Assembly (NCBI RefSeq): GCF_042100115.1
Contig: NC_091279.1
Span: 2,108,001 to 2,172,000 of the forward strand
DNA length: 64,000 bases
DNA from: Alternaria dauci
Lineage: Eukaryota; Ascomycota; Dothideomycetes; Pleosporales; Pleosporaceae
Direction of reading: 5' to 3'
Positions 51,211 through 61,939 of this stretch are shown piece after piece (the first letter of the stretch is position 1; each line of letters begins with the position of its first letter). The notes under the pieces are model-generated. The model made no database searches. It worked only from the letters and a program-made list of their open reading frames with translations, and was not told the origin of the DNA. The translations under genes were made by a program, and so were the position numbers.

Positions 51211-53124
51211 ATGGCAGCTGGCTCTCGCCGCCACAAACGCCAGGATGAAGCACCTGACTACCGCGACTCCGATCTTCAAGCGGACGTTAGGGACCTAGAT
51301 TTCGACAACATCAATATTCCAGAACAAGACGTAGGTCCTGGCCCTGTTACACGTTCGCGTATGCAGACAGCTGCTGAAGCCCAGACAGAAGCCGTTACAC
51401 AACAGGTCAACCGAGAACAAGTTCAACAATCGGATAGTGAATCTGCGTCGGACAAGCTGTTTCCTATTGACACCAACCCTATCATCCACATGGAGAGCGT
51501 ATCGCCAGGCCCTAATGCGATCACGGCACTTCGAAAGCATGTTCCAGCAACCCTCCTCGCCAAGTTGCCCCCTTTGAGCGAGTTGGAGTTCTCAAGACAT
51601 AGTCAGCCAGTGGCTATAGCGAACATTCGCCTATTGCTTGGTACCTTTACGGACAAATCCCCAACGACATGGGGAAACCCAGTATATGCATACCTGCGTC
51701 CAAATCCGAATCTCTCGAGAGGGCCTCAATTCATGATGGAGGGGGATGAAGAGTACGCACGTGGACATAATACATTGAAGATAAAATGGGATGACGGTCT
51801 GCTTAAAAAGAGGATTGCACTGATACGTCCCTTCAAACAAGCCACCACGTATGGCGAATTGTACGCTGGAGTGAAATACTACTTCCTACTAGCAGTAGAG
51901 GCAAGAGTGGAAGACTTCCGCCACGACTTCATCCCAGTGAATGAGACTTTGGTACAGCAGTTGACCAGCTTGTGTCAGCACTATGATTCAGATCAGTCAA
52001 CATCTGAATCTTCCGATTGGGGGTATAGCGATGAATCGAAGACATCTGCAAACCGCCCAAAGAAACGTGATCACCGGCGTCCACCAGGCTATGCGGAGCG
52101 ACCCGGTGTAGCAAGGGTACGATCAGATCAGAAAGGAACAGACGAAACATCGGATCTCGACTCCGCCGAGAACGGAAACGAAGGTAATGATCTGGGATTA
52201 CACCCGCGTGAAGATAATGCGAACGAATCGCGAAAGTCCCAGCCACACACGGATTCCGATGATACTAACACTGCAGACTCCTCCAGTAATGATGACGAAG
52301 GAGATGACCACGTTCAGACGGCATTCAAATATCACGTTCGGGATAACTCATCGCCACTGTCATCTCATTTCCAGTGCTATCCAGATGCTAGTCGCAGGCC
52401 AAGCGTTCCGTCCGCGAACATGTTATTAGCCTTGGAAGTTTTATCTGAAGAGGTGGCAATGTACAAAGATGATGTGGCTGACAAATCGCAGTTGGCTGAT
52501 CGACTTGGGTCGAGTGAAGACCACCAATTTGCGATCAGTGGAATTGATCGAGCTTCGAGAGGGCTCATGCCTCAAGATGTCGTGGAGAAGGAGAGGGATC
52601 GTGTCTCAACATATGATTTTCATCCCTTTCACAGGGGTTCAAGCGAAATCGGTTCTTCTGTTCTTCATCAACACTTATCGGAGACCAAGCAAGAACATAC
52701 GAAGATGACGGGCCGTGCATTATCCGAGCCCATGCCTGTCAAATACCACCATACGGGACATTGGGAAAGGCTGCGAGGTTCAACGTCGTCTTCTCAACGA
52801 GCTCTCAAAGGTCGCAAGGAGTATCGTGTATCCAAGCAAGCATTGCAGTCTCCGAATCCATTCGTCAAACGCCGCCCAAGTTCGACGTACAATGATCTCA
52901 TCTCGCCCGCTCTACTTCGGGAGCAAAGTAGGGTTATCACTGGTCGTATCGAAAAGGAGTTTCAAGCCATCAAGAGCGGCATAGATCGAATGAAACGATT
53001 ACAGTCGCTTTACGCCAGCATTGGTGCGGAGAGTGCGGGGAGTGCAGAGAAGGAGTCTCGTGAGAACAGTGAGGAGGACACCGGAGATAGTGGCAACCCA
53101 CCTTCTCCAAGTGCATCTACGTAG
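51211..53124 (+). CDS. Tandem family member 1 (unknown domain, disordered acidic body)
   Basis: A 637-residue protein of no family that I recognise; the longest of five related genes in this cluster. Residues about 105-260 carry the shared domain: ATLLAKLPPLSELEFS, NIRLLLGTF, NPVYAYLRPN, YGELYAGVKYYFLLAVEARV and LVQQLTSLCQHYD. These match, in order, YxPY/LP, RxLLFG, VWxLL, AVxKYYFIxxGI and FxxxLxxACxxYE in the other members. The N-terminus (MAAGSRRHKRQDEAPDYRD) is basic then acidic. The middle (about 260-520) is disordered and rich in Ser, Asp, Glu and Asn. A short helical segment near the end (EKEFQAIKSGIDRMKRLQSL) may be the counterpart of the coiled coil in the others. The frame is open upstream to 51121 without an ATG, so an unseen first exon is possible. 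A nuclear or scaffold role is inferred from basic and acidic composition only. Confidence 0.7.
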   Translation: MAAGSRRHKRQDEAPDYRDSDLQADVRDLDFDNINIPEQDVGPGPVTRSRMQTAAEAQTEAVTQQVNREQVQQSDSESASDKLFPIDTNPIIHMESVSPGPNAITALRKHVPATLLAKLPPLSELEFSRHSQPVAIANIRLLLGTFTDKSPTTWGNPVYAYLRPNPNLSRGPQFMMEGDEEYARGHNTLKIKWDDGLLKKRIALIRPFKQATTYGELYAGVKYYFLLAVEARVEDFRHDFIPVNETLVQQLTSLCQHYDSDQSTSESSDWGYSDESKTSANRPKKRDHRRPPGYAERPGVARVRSDQKGTDETSDLDSAENGNEGNDLGLHPREDNANESRKSQPHTDSDDTNTADSSSNDDEGDDHVQTAFKYHVRDNSSPLSSHFQCYPDASRRPSVPSANMLLALEVLSEEVAMYKDDVADKSQLADRLGSSEDHQFAISGIDRASRGLMPQDVVEKERDRVSTYDFHPFHRGSSEIGSSVLHQHLSETKQEHTKMTGRALSEPMPVKYHHTGHWERLRGSTSSSQRALKGRKEYRVSKQALQSPNPFVKRRPSSTYNDLISPALLREQSRVITGRIEKEFQAIKSGIDRMKRLQSLYASIGAESAGSAEKESRENSEEDTGDSGNPPSPSAST

Positions 53125-53611
53125 AGGCTATGGTGGCGGTACGAAGAGAGACATTCCAAGTGAACATGGCAGCAGAACGATGCTGGAGACGGCTAGATAA
53201 TGAATGCGAGATTTGAGGTATGAAGTATTCATGAACATCATATCACACCTACATCTCTATCATCCGTACGATAATTGCATGACAATACGATCATGTGCTG
53301 ATGGTCTTCAGATCTTGGGCGCTTTGTTCCGTCCTTTCTTCTTCACCACCGTTATCCTTAGCGCGTCTAAATCAAGCGTTTGCTACTCTTCGGTCACGCT
53401 CACGTGCACCCCGTTAGGGTAAACAAAGCGCACGCGATATCAAAACGCGACCGTGACCAACCAGGCATCCCACACAATCTTGTCGTAGTTCTCCGGCACC
53501 CTAGTTTGACACGGGTCTATCGCATCGCGCTACAAGGCTCTGTCATTCAAGTCCGAAGTACTATCACCAAAACACCGCGGCACAGTAACCGATCCATCAG
53601 AAGTCTCTACC
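53125..53611. other. Spacer between family members 1 and 2
   Basis: About 490 bases, containing the 3' end of member 1 and the promoter of member 2. No gene is supported. Confidence 0.45.
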
Positions 53612-54589
53612 ATGACTGTCGCTACCGAAAACCTTGCCCACCTTCGAAAACAGCTGGGCATCCAAGGCCAAGCCCTGCTTGACTATGCGCCATACTCAAA
53701 GATTGAATATGCATCTCAGACATATGACCTGCGCGCCGTTTCTTTTAAGCTTCTGTTTGGTCACAATACCGACAAGTATACCAAAAAGCCACAAGATGTC
53801 TGGATACTACTATATCCACCAACCAAGGAGGGTGGACATGCGGAGGTGCAGTTCCACTCATTGGATTCAGACACGCAGCACTTCACCAAGCACGACGACA
53901 GTAACATCAGCGCTACGATGACCACGATTGCTAATGCCTTCAAGACCCCAAAGAAAGGTTCGAAGGGCAAACATGTAGCACTGGCGAAGTATTACTTTCT
54001 TAACGCCATCGCAACAAGGTCGACACAGATGGGACGTCAAGACGAGCTATCAATACCAATACCCATCACGCGTAGCTTTGTCGACGGACTGAAAGTTGCT
54101 TGCCGCGAGTTTGAGGAGGAGGCAAAGGCTCATCGGTCAGACACGTTGTCGCGATCCCAATCAGCAACTCTTGTGAACGATAACGATAGCGTTCTTAGTG
54201 ACACCCCAGAGGATGTTTCCGAGCGCGCTGAGCCGATTACTCCTGCAGTGGTACCCGCTTCTGTAAGTCAGCATGCTAACGCGCCCATACAAAACAACTG
54301 ACCTCAATAGACCCATGGCGGTTCAAACACACAATTGATAGAGAATCTTATCAAGCTTCAAGAAGAAGAAGACAGGATCCACCGATTTATTAACGAGAGA
54401 GCGACAGAGATAGCGGCATTGGAGGCTGCCCGTGAAGAGATAGAGGGAGAATTCCGACTGCTAGCAGAGCGGAGTCGGATGAGTGAAGAGGAGATGGTTA
54501 AGATTACCGCTCGCCGGGAACACTTGTTGAAGGGCATGACTGCCACGGAAGTGTTCAAGCTTGGCAGAGAGATGGCGAACAAGCGCTGA
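53612..54589 (+). CDS. Tandem family member 2 (shared domain plus coiled coil)
   Basis: A 309-residue protein from two exons (53612-54262 and 54311-54589; 48-base intron with GTAAGT donor). Residues about 8-172 form the shared domain: GQALLDYAPYSKIEY, SFKLLFGHN, QDVWILLYPP, VQFHSLDSD, HVALAKYYFLNAIATR, and SFVDGLKVACREFEEEA. After a Ser/Asp-rich linker, exon 2 encodes a coiled coil of about 80 residues (LIENLIKLQEEEDRIHRFIN, ERATEIAALEAAREEIEGEF, LLAERSRMSEEEMVKI) ending KLGREMANKR. The two-part build, with the intron at the linker and coil boundary, is shared with member 4. Function is unknown. The compact form makes it a good type example for the family. Confidence 0.8.
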
Positions 54590-55429
54590 GAGCTGGCTCA
54601 GGTATTGGGAAGATACGCGATGAGGATGTTTCGAGATCTTGGTGAGAGTTTGATGTTATGCGCTCCGTACAGTACGAAGAAGCTCGTTGATATTGGACTG
54701 TAAGACACCTTGCATGATTAAAGCTGGTTCTACTCAGGTATCGCTTTGGGGTTACGACTCAGACGATAGGTACGAGCTTCTTCGCAGATTGCCCCACTCT
54801 CTGAGGCAGACCAAGAATTTCGTCTGTAATAGATGAACGCCCACTGGGGAAAACATACTCAGAGACTATATGTGATCACTTTCTTCTGCGACTAGTAACA
54901 TGTAAGGAGTGATGCCTCTAGGGCAGACTTCGGTTTTCGGGGAGCTAGGCCTGAGGTCCGTGCTGCGCGTTTCGCTGACGTCACGCGCCTCCAGCGGACG
55001 GGCACCAGCTCGACGCGACTTGGCCACCTTCGCACCTCCCGGTTTGTACCTGATCTCTTCTATCTTAAGTGAACTTTTGCTTGCGCCACATCAACTGCAT
55101 CGTGCATCCGCCCGTTGGAGTTGTTTGGTATGCTGCCGGAACAATATCTGTCTTACCCCGCACTGGAACCTATTTCTCCGCCTTTAAGTTGCATTCACAA
55201 CGTCTGATGTCGTCGCGTCGACGTGCACATAGCGGGACGTAAATATGCAAGAAAATGGACTTAAACCTCATTTGAGACGGACAACGGTCACGCCAAAGAC
55301 GGCAAGCGGCCGTTTGACGATCTCAAGACCGACCTTATAGTATCCAGCAGGCATGGCCATATCAACCATTCTTCCCCAACCCAAGATCTGGATCGTTTTC
55401 CTTCTTGCAAGTGAACTTGACCAGGTACC
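54590..55429. other. Intergenic region upstream of the GH35 gene
   Basis: About 840 bases holding the 3' end of family member 2 and the GH35 promoter. No other feature is clear. Confidence 0.45.
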
Positions 55430-58400
55430 ATGAAGATTCTGCCGGGGCTCATGAGCTTTGGGCTCGCGTCCCTCTATGCGCATCATGCAGCAACACGAGC
55501 AATAAGTGGAAACTTACGCGACCTGATCGTGGAGGAGAGGTCACCGCTGCAAGACATTGTGGGTTCTCGTGATCCTGGGATGCTTCTATGTATCTGACAC
55601 CAGTTGCAGGTGACATGGGATGAACATTCTCTCTTCGTCCACGGCGAGCGTGTCATTTTCTGGGGCGGCGAATTCCACCCCTTCCGGTAAAGCATGTGTT
55701 ATTCGTTGCGCGTCTGTCCTAACACAAGCAGCCTTCCTGTACCGAGCCTTTGGCTTGATATTTTCCAGAAAATCAAGGCCATGGGATACAATGGTGTTTC
55801 TTTCTACTCGGCATGGGTCATCTATGAGGGCAAGCCGGGAGACTTTCGTGCTGAGGGTATCTTCGACTGGGTTCCCTTCTTCGAGGCCGCGCAGAAGACC
55901 GGGATCTACCTCATCGCTGTAAGACAAGAACTTCCGTTGCAGATATATCATGCTGATCCCTTAGCGACCCGGTCCATATATCAATGCCGAAGTATCGGGA
56001 GGTGGCTTTCCGGGATGGCTGCAGCGCATCTCCGGTAATCTTCGGACGCCAGATGAGGACTACCAGGCAGCCTCCAAGAACTACATCGAATCCATAACAC
56101 CCATCATCGCCAAAGCACAAATAACCAACGGTGGCCCGGTCATACTATTCCAGCCTGAAAACGAGTACTCCATGGGTGCAAACAACGTTACCTTCCCCGA
56201 CGCGGATTACATGAATACACTTATGCGCCAGTTTCGTGAGCTTGGCATTGTGGTACCATTCATCAACAATGTTGCTTGGCCTAATGGCGTCAACGCACCC
56301 GGCACAGACGCCCCGGTAGACATCTACGGCCACGACTCGTATCCATTGGGTATGAACTGCACCGATCCTACTTACTGGATCGACAATGCTTTGCCCACCA
56401 ACTGGAGAGAGATACATCTCAATCAGAGTGCGAGTACACCTTATACAATTCCAGAGTTCCAGGGCGGGGCGTATCAAGGCTGGGGACAGGATGGTTTCGA
56501 TCGTTGCGCCATCTTTACGGGAAAAGAGTTCGAGCGCGTTTTCTACAAGAACAACATCGCTGCAGGACTTACAATATCCAACGTGTATATGGTATTATTA
56601 CCCCATATTCCTGAAGTTTTCTGTGCTAACCATGATTAGACATTCGGCGGCACCAATTGGGGCAACTTGGCGGGTGCTGGCAATTATATGTCGTACGATT
56701 ATGGCGCAGCCATTACGGAAGAGCGTCAGGTACACCGCGAGAAGTACAGTGAGGCCAAGTTAATTGCGCACTTCGTTCAAGCATCGCCGGCGCTAGCTTC
56801 AGCAGTACCTGGGTACAATACCACGGGAGTCTACGCGGATAATGAGGCTATTACGGTGACGCCGCTCATCAGTGAAAAGACGAGGTTTTACGTCGCACGC
56901 CAAACAAAATACAACTCTCTCGCATCAGAGACATACAGGCTTACAGTTCAAACAAGCCAAGGCAACATTACAGTGCCGCAACTTGGCGGAGAGCTGTCGA
57001 TCCACGGTCGAGACTCAAAGATTCATGTCGCCGACTATAATATAGGTGACTTCAACTTGCGTTACTCTAGCGCCGAAGTCTTCACGTGGAAGGTCTACCA
57101 GGAAAGAACAATTCTTGTTGTGTATGGAGGTATGGGTGAAGTGCATGAGTTGGCTGTCGCGGAGACCAGTGGAGCAACAGCAGTGGAGGGTTCGGGCGTC
57201 AAGTTTTCGAATCGCGACGGCAACACCATCTTGCACTGGACGACCAACGCAAGTCGTCGCACCGTACGCATCGGTTCTAACTTGTACATCATCATCCTCG
57301 ATCGCGATTCTGCATATGATTACTGGACTGTGAGCACGTTACCCGAAGGCGGCTACTCTCACGTTGCGACACCATCCAGCGATCTCATCGTCCGCTCTGG
57401 CTACCTAGTTCGTAGTGCTACACTTGCAGACGGAGATATTCACCTCTCTGGCGACGTCAATGCGACAACAGATGTTGAGGTACTTGGAGGTGCCCATGCG
57501 CATGACGGAAGCCTTACTTTCAACGGAGTCTCGATCGAGTCGAAGCTCGATAAAAATGGCTTTCTGAAAGCTGCTCTAGATTTTCAGGCGCCTGTTCTTC
57601 AACTACCAAGCTTGAGTACTCTCAAATGGAAGTACACAGACGCACTACCAGAACTCGACTCAACGTACGACGATTCAACGTGGACGGCTGCCGATCATAC
57701 GGAGACCAACAATACCTACTGGCCATTGACTACTCCAACTGTACTCTGGGGCTCTGAATATGGGTACAATACCGGTTCGTTGATCACCCGGGGCCATTTC
57801 ATTGCGAAAGGCAACGAGGACGTGATTCATCTCAACGTCTCTGGAGGACCAGCGTTCGCTTTCTCAGCATGGGTAAACCAGACCTTCATCGGATCGTGGC
57901 CGGGCACTAAAGATGCAGCAATCGCAAATATGACACTAAACATGCCCGTACTACATGGTGGAGAGCACTACGTACTGACAGTATTGATCGACCACATGGG
58001 CCAGTATGGTAACTGGTTTGCCGGCTATAACGAGATGAAAACACCGCGGGGCATCATTGGATACAGCTTCCCAGGCCACACCCCATCTGTTTCCAACGCG
58101 TCGCGACTCGATGACGGTATTCAATGGAGAATAACAGGCAATCTCGGGGGTGAAGACTACTTGGACAAGTCGCGCGGCCCGCTTAACGAAGGTGCTCTTT
58201 GGCCCGAACGCAACGGTTACCACCTCCCTTCCGCACCCACTTCTGGTTGGGCTGATAGCACTGGTCTAGGTACTGGCTTGTCACGCGCCGGTGTTGGATT
58301 TTATAGTACCACCCTTCCCCTCGATATACCCAGTGGCTGGGACATACCACTATCCTTCGTCTTCAACGGCGACACATTTAACGGCCAAGGTCGAGGATGG

Positions 58401-58661
58401 CGTGCTCAACTCTGGGTAAACGGTTATCAGTTTGGTAAGTTCGCGAACGGAATTGGACCACAGCGACGATTTCCTGTGCCCGAGGGAATACTGAACTATC
58501 GCGGCGACAACTACATTGCTGTAAGTATTTGGGGACTCGAGGCTGGGGCTGTGAAACCTACCAGCATCGAACTAGTGTCTGGTATGCCGGTGCGGAGCGG
58601 ATTTGGCAAGATCCAGTTGGCGCCGATGGAACAATGGGCGGAAAGAGACCGTGCATATTAG
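55430..58661 (+). CDS. Secreted GH35 beta-galactosidase
   Basis: A 1,013-residue secreted enzyme from five exons: 55430-55558, 55610-55686, 55732-55918, 55965-56591 and 56640-58661. It removes terminal beta-galactose from pectic galactan, arabinogalactan or other galactosides, with retention of configuration. A signal peptide ([20 protein letters not shown]) is followed by the barrel domain: [58 protein letters not shown] (completed by the third splice). The acid/base Glu is in QPENEYS (about residue 195), and the nucleophile Glu in [11 protein letters not shown] (about 294). The fourth splice joins VYM to [12 protein letters not shown]. The long C-terminal part has the beta-sandwich and jelly-roll domains of fungal family A-type enzymes, including [20 protein letters not shown] and WGLEAG. 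The gene lies between members 2 and 3 of the unrelated tandem family. Confidence 0.93.
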
Positions 58662-58999
58662 CAACGTACGACATATCCGGTGGAGAGACACTGATCAATG
58701 TGGCAGTGTAGTATCCGGAAGCAACTGTTGTAGTAGGCTTACGCCCCCAATGGAAGCATAGCGCTGTTGCCCCACGACATCTGTCGTGCGCAAGGAAACT
58801 GTGTTCAAAGTACCTTCTCGTCACGTGAAAATTTAGCTATAGCAAATTGCACCCCGTTTGCGGTTAGCGTTCATCGCCAAGTATGTAACAGTCTCCCATA
58901 ACCAAACACTGCCGCTTAAACTCTCTTATACTCACACTCCCGACAACTCTAGTTCTTCCCACAGAGACTCGAAGAACATATAGCTCAACTCTTACCACA
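58662..58999. other. Short spacer upstream of family member 3
   Basis: About 340 bases between the GH35 stop and the next ATG, including an A/C-rich leader just before member 3. Nothing else is visible. Confidence 0.4.
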
Positions 59000-60295
59000 A
59001 TGGAAGCTCAATCTCTCCAACCAACTAGAAATCCTTCCCTCGCGAAGCTCACACGCGACCTTGGCGACGACGCGGCTCTCTTGAGATATCTGCCCTACAA
59101 GCGCGCCACTTTTGAGCTGCAAAAGGAAATACCTGAAGCAGCACCCGAGCGACTCCTCTATGGTGACATGCTCGAGGGCAAGGATCAACTATGGATCTAC
59201 TTCACTCTCAACTCATATACCAAGCGAAAGAGCGACTACGCGAGTATGCTCACCTTCCAGACCATCAAAGGCGCTGCCCACCATGAGGCGAGCGTGCGTC
59301 CAGGTACAGTCCAAGCAATCGCTCGAGCATCACTGGTGTTCAAGTATGCGCAGGGTTACCAAGCAGTCGAAGCAGTCGCCAAGTACTTCTTCATTCATCG
59401 GGGTATCGATAAGCAGCTTCAATTCCCAGTGTCGTCCGCACCGTTTCGAGAGAGTCTAGTGCGCGCGTGTCAGCATTACAAGGACGTATACAACAAGTTG
59501 CAACCCGGAGTCCCAGCAAGCCGGCGTCCCTCGATCAAAACCACTGGGGGTAGTCATAGGGTCGATCATGCGCGATCCCTTACTGTCCAAGAGTCCTCGC
59601 GCGCAGCTCCAGCGACCCCCTTGCTATCTCGTTCTCCGCTGACTTCTTCGATGCTTTCTTCCACCCAATCGCGCCTACCATCAGAAGCAATGTCACATGG
59701 CTCTTCTCGGGCTATGAGTATGAGTAGTTTGGGAGGCCGCAAGCGGAAGCACAGTGCTGATACAGACCAATCCCGGTCTTCCAAGCTCCAAGATTCCCAC
59801 ACACAGCCAGGACCGAGCAATGCGAGTTGGTACAAGCCCGATGACCTTTCTTCAAGCTCACAGCTACGTTCATCATTGTTAGCGGTTACTCCATCTCCTC
59901 CTCGCGATGAAGTTGTTCAGGAGCATGCGGAAGAAACTCCAGTCGGCGAGAACAAGAATCTTGAGCCTGAACGATCAGCGGATGGAGATCATCTAGACAG
60001 TGTCGACCCGGACGCCATGATGGATCAGTACATTGAGCTCAAGACTCGGGAAGAAGAGCTCGATAGCAAGATCAACGACTTGGAGACAGCGCGTGCTAAT
60101 ATCGCTGACCAGGTTACGCAGCTTCAAGCGGACATGAACGCTATCGACGACCGTAAGGAAGACCTGAAACAGGAAAAGGCTCGTATGCGGGCGGATATGA
60201 AGAAGCTACAGATCCGGTTGGACGGAGAAGAGCATCTTGAGTTTGGCTTTGAAGCAGGAAGAAGGATGGAGGCTAAGCGCCGGAGGATGGAATAA
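59000..60295 (+). CDS. Tandem family member 3 (shared domain plus coiled coil)
   Basis: A 431-residue intronless protein. The shared domain lies at about residues 14-172: DDAALLRYLPYKRATFEL, PERLLYGDMLEGKDQLWIYF, LTFQTIKGAAHHEAS, QAVEAVAKYFFIHRGIDKQL, and FRESLVRACQHYKDVY. A long Ser-rich linker (175-330) contains a bipartite-like basic patch (GGRKRKHSAD). Residues about 336-410 form a clear coiled coil (LKTREEELDSKINDLETARA, NIADQVTQLQADMNAIDDRK, EDLKQEKARMRADMKKLQIR). It ends in a basic, Met-rich tail (GRRMEAKRRRME). These features suggest a nuclear, self-associating protein; function is unknown. It follows the GH35 gene on the same strand and is convergent with member 4, about 440 bases away. 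Confidence 0.82.
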   Translation: MEAQSLQPTRNPSLAKLTRDLGDDAALLRYLPYKRATFELQKEIPEAAPERLLYGDMLEGKDQLWIYFTLNSYTKRKSDYASMLTFQTIKGAAHHEASVRPGTVQAIARASLVFKYAQGYQAVEAVAKYFFIHRGIDKQLQFPVSSAPFRESLVRACQHYKDVYNKLQPGVPASRRPSIKTTGGSHRVDHARSLTVQESSRAAPATPLLSRSPLTSSMLSSTQSRLPSEAMSHGSSRAMSMSSLGGRKRKHSADTDQSRSSKLQDSHTQPGPSNASWYKPDDLSSSSQLRSSLLAVTPSPPRDEVVQEHAEETPVGENKNLEPERSADGDHLDSVDPDAMMDQYIELKTREEELDSKINDLETARANIADQVTQLQADMNAIDDRKEDLKQEKARMRADMKKLQIRLDGEEHLEFGFEAGRRMEAKRRRME

Positions 60296-60739
60296 TCTTA
60301 CATGTATGCGCATGGAAGGTACATTCCTGACAAACGCTACTATTGAATAAACGCTTATTTGCTTCATCATGTATACAGCTAGGTGCAACGCATTGAGGCT
60401 AGGGAGATATGAACATGCAGAGTCGCTTGGAAAGTGCGACTGCAGAACTTTCTCCGAGACATCTACATAGGAATTGAAGTCGGAATCAGACTATTTTCTT
60501 TCTCTGTAACGAAGTGATCAGAGCTTTCAACGCGTCCTCAACTAAGACACTGACAAAAAGCACGGCATGTGTCTTTAAGGTTCGTCGTGGTGTAATGTAG
60601 ATTCTGATAGAACCGGGCATCTTGTTGTGTGGGCTTTACCCTGACACTATTCGAGATGTTTCCGACACAGAAAGTCCAAAGACAGCGCTGACAAGATAGC
60701 TCCACCCAATGTTCAATGCAACGATATGTCCAGAGCAAT
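60296..60739. other. Spacer between convergent family members 3 and 4
   Basis: About 440 bases with the 3' ends of both genes. No separate feature is seen. Confidence 0.45.
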
Positions 60740-61939
60740 CTAGTCCTCGTCTTCACTACTACTTTCCTCCGACAGTGTACTTGTCTTTAATCGCTTCAAC
60801 TTCTTCCCTGCAAGTTCCTTTCCCAACTTAAGCATCGCGCGTTCCTTTCCAGAGAGCGAATCTCGGAGGCGCTTTCTTCCGGCTCCAGTCAACTGGAGCG
60901 CCTCCTCCCGCTGGTGCTTCCTGTCTTTCAGTTCGGCCAATTTAACCTCCATCTCGTTCTGCTCTCGCTCGATGGCTTTTATCTCATCTTTGATGGCGTC
61001 TCTGTCGGCGGTATACTTTCGGTAGGCGGATACGAAGATTTCAGGCGACTGAGAGTTGGGGCTCGTCTCGTTCTATGATTCTGTCAGGACATGTTTCACT
61101 ACTTGAAGCCGGTTGATATGACTTACGGGTACCTCCGTGGATCTTGTGCGTGTTGGCATTGACATTGAAGCATCCGTTCCTGCGCGTTCATGTGAGGAGC
61201 TGGCTGCAGAAGCAACCACATGCGGATCGGACAGTGAAGTTGTCCTGGCCCTGAGCACCGCTTGAATGCCTGGGGTCTTGTTGTTGGCCGTGTTCATGGA
61301 GGAATCGGAAGTAGTCTTGACGTGGGAATTCTCCGGGACAAACAAACTCGATGCTTCATTCATGAGAGGTACCATGGATGCCGTAGGAGCGCGCTGCACT
61401 TCTGGAAGCTGCGGAGTCACCTTTTCCTCATAATCTCTGGCCGCTACGCATGCCGCCCCAAGGAACTTTATGAATACATCCCCTACTATCCACGAGGATG
61501 ATGTTCTGATGCCCTTCTTGATGAAGTAGTACCTTGTTACTGCCCGTAGCTGATCTTCATCCATATCATCCGATGTCTTGAGAAATTCGAATGGGGTTGC
61601 CAGATCAGTACGACGCACAGCTTCCTCCGCGGAGATCTTTCTCAGAAGGCGGCCATCTTCATCGAACACATTCCAGAAGTGAACAGGTGAGCGGTCGGCG
61701 GGGTGATTGAACTGTAGCAAGATCCACACGGTGTTGCCCTTGTCCTCGGTGTTGCCCTTGTCCTGTCCCTCTTTCATATGCCCGAACAACATACGGCATG
61801 GCACAGTGTTGGGACGTTCGTTCTTTTTTTCATCGAAAGACTCGATCTTGACTTCGTCGGTCGGAAGGTGTTGCAAGGCCGAGGCGTTCGCTCCCATTTC
61901 AGCGCGAATGGCCTCAATGACAGCGTCGTTGTTGTTCAT
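60740..61939 (-). CDS. Tandem family member 4 (shared domain plus coiled coil)
   Basis: A 381-residue protein from two minus-strand exons (61939-61127 and 61072-60740; 54-base intron with GTAAGT donor). Residues about 5-165 form the shared domain: ANASALQHLPTDEVKIES, PCRMLFGHMKEGQD, GNTVWILLQFNHP, HFWNVFDEDGRLL, LRAVTRYYFIKKGIRTS and FIKFLGAACVAARDYEEK. A short GNTEDK repeat is inserted before VWILL. The linker is Ser/Thr/Asn-rich. Exon 2 carries a coiled coil (RDAIKDEIKAIEREQNEMEV, KLAELKDRKHQREEALQ), then a strongly basic stretch (GKKLKRLKTS) and an acidic tail (LSEESSSEDED). The intron position at the linker and coil boundary matches member 2. The frame stays open upstream to 62257, but the ATG at 61939 gives the family-like start. 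It is the only member on the minus strand. Confidence 0.8.
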
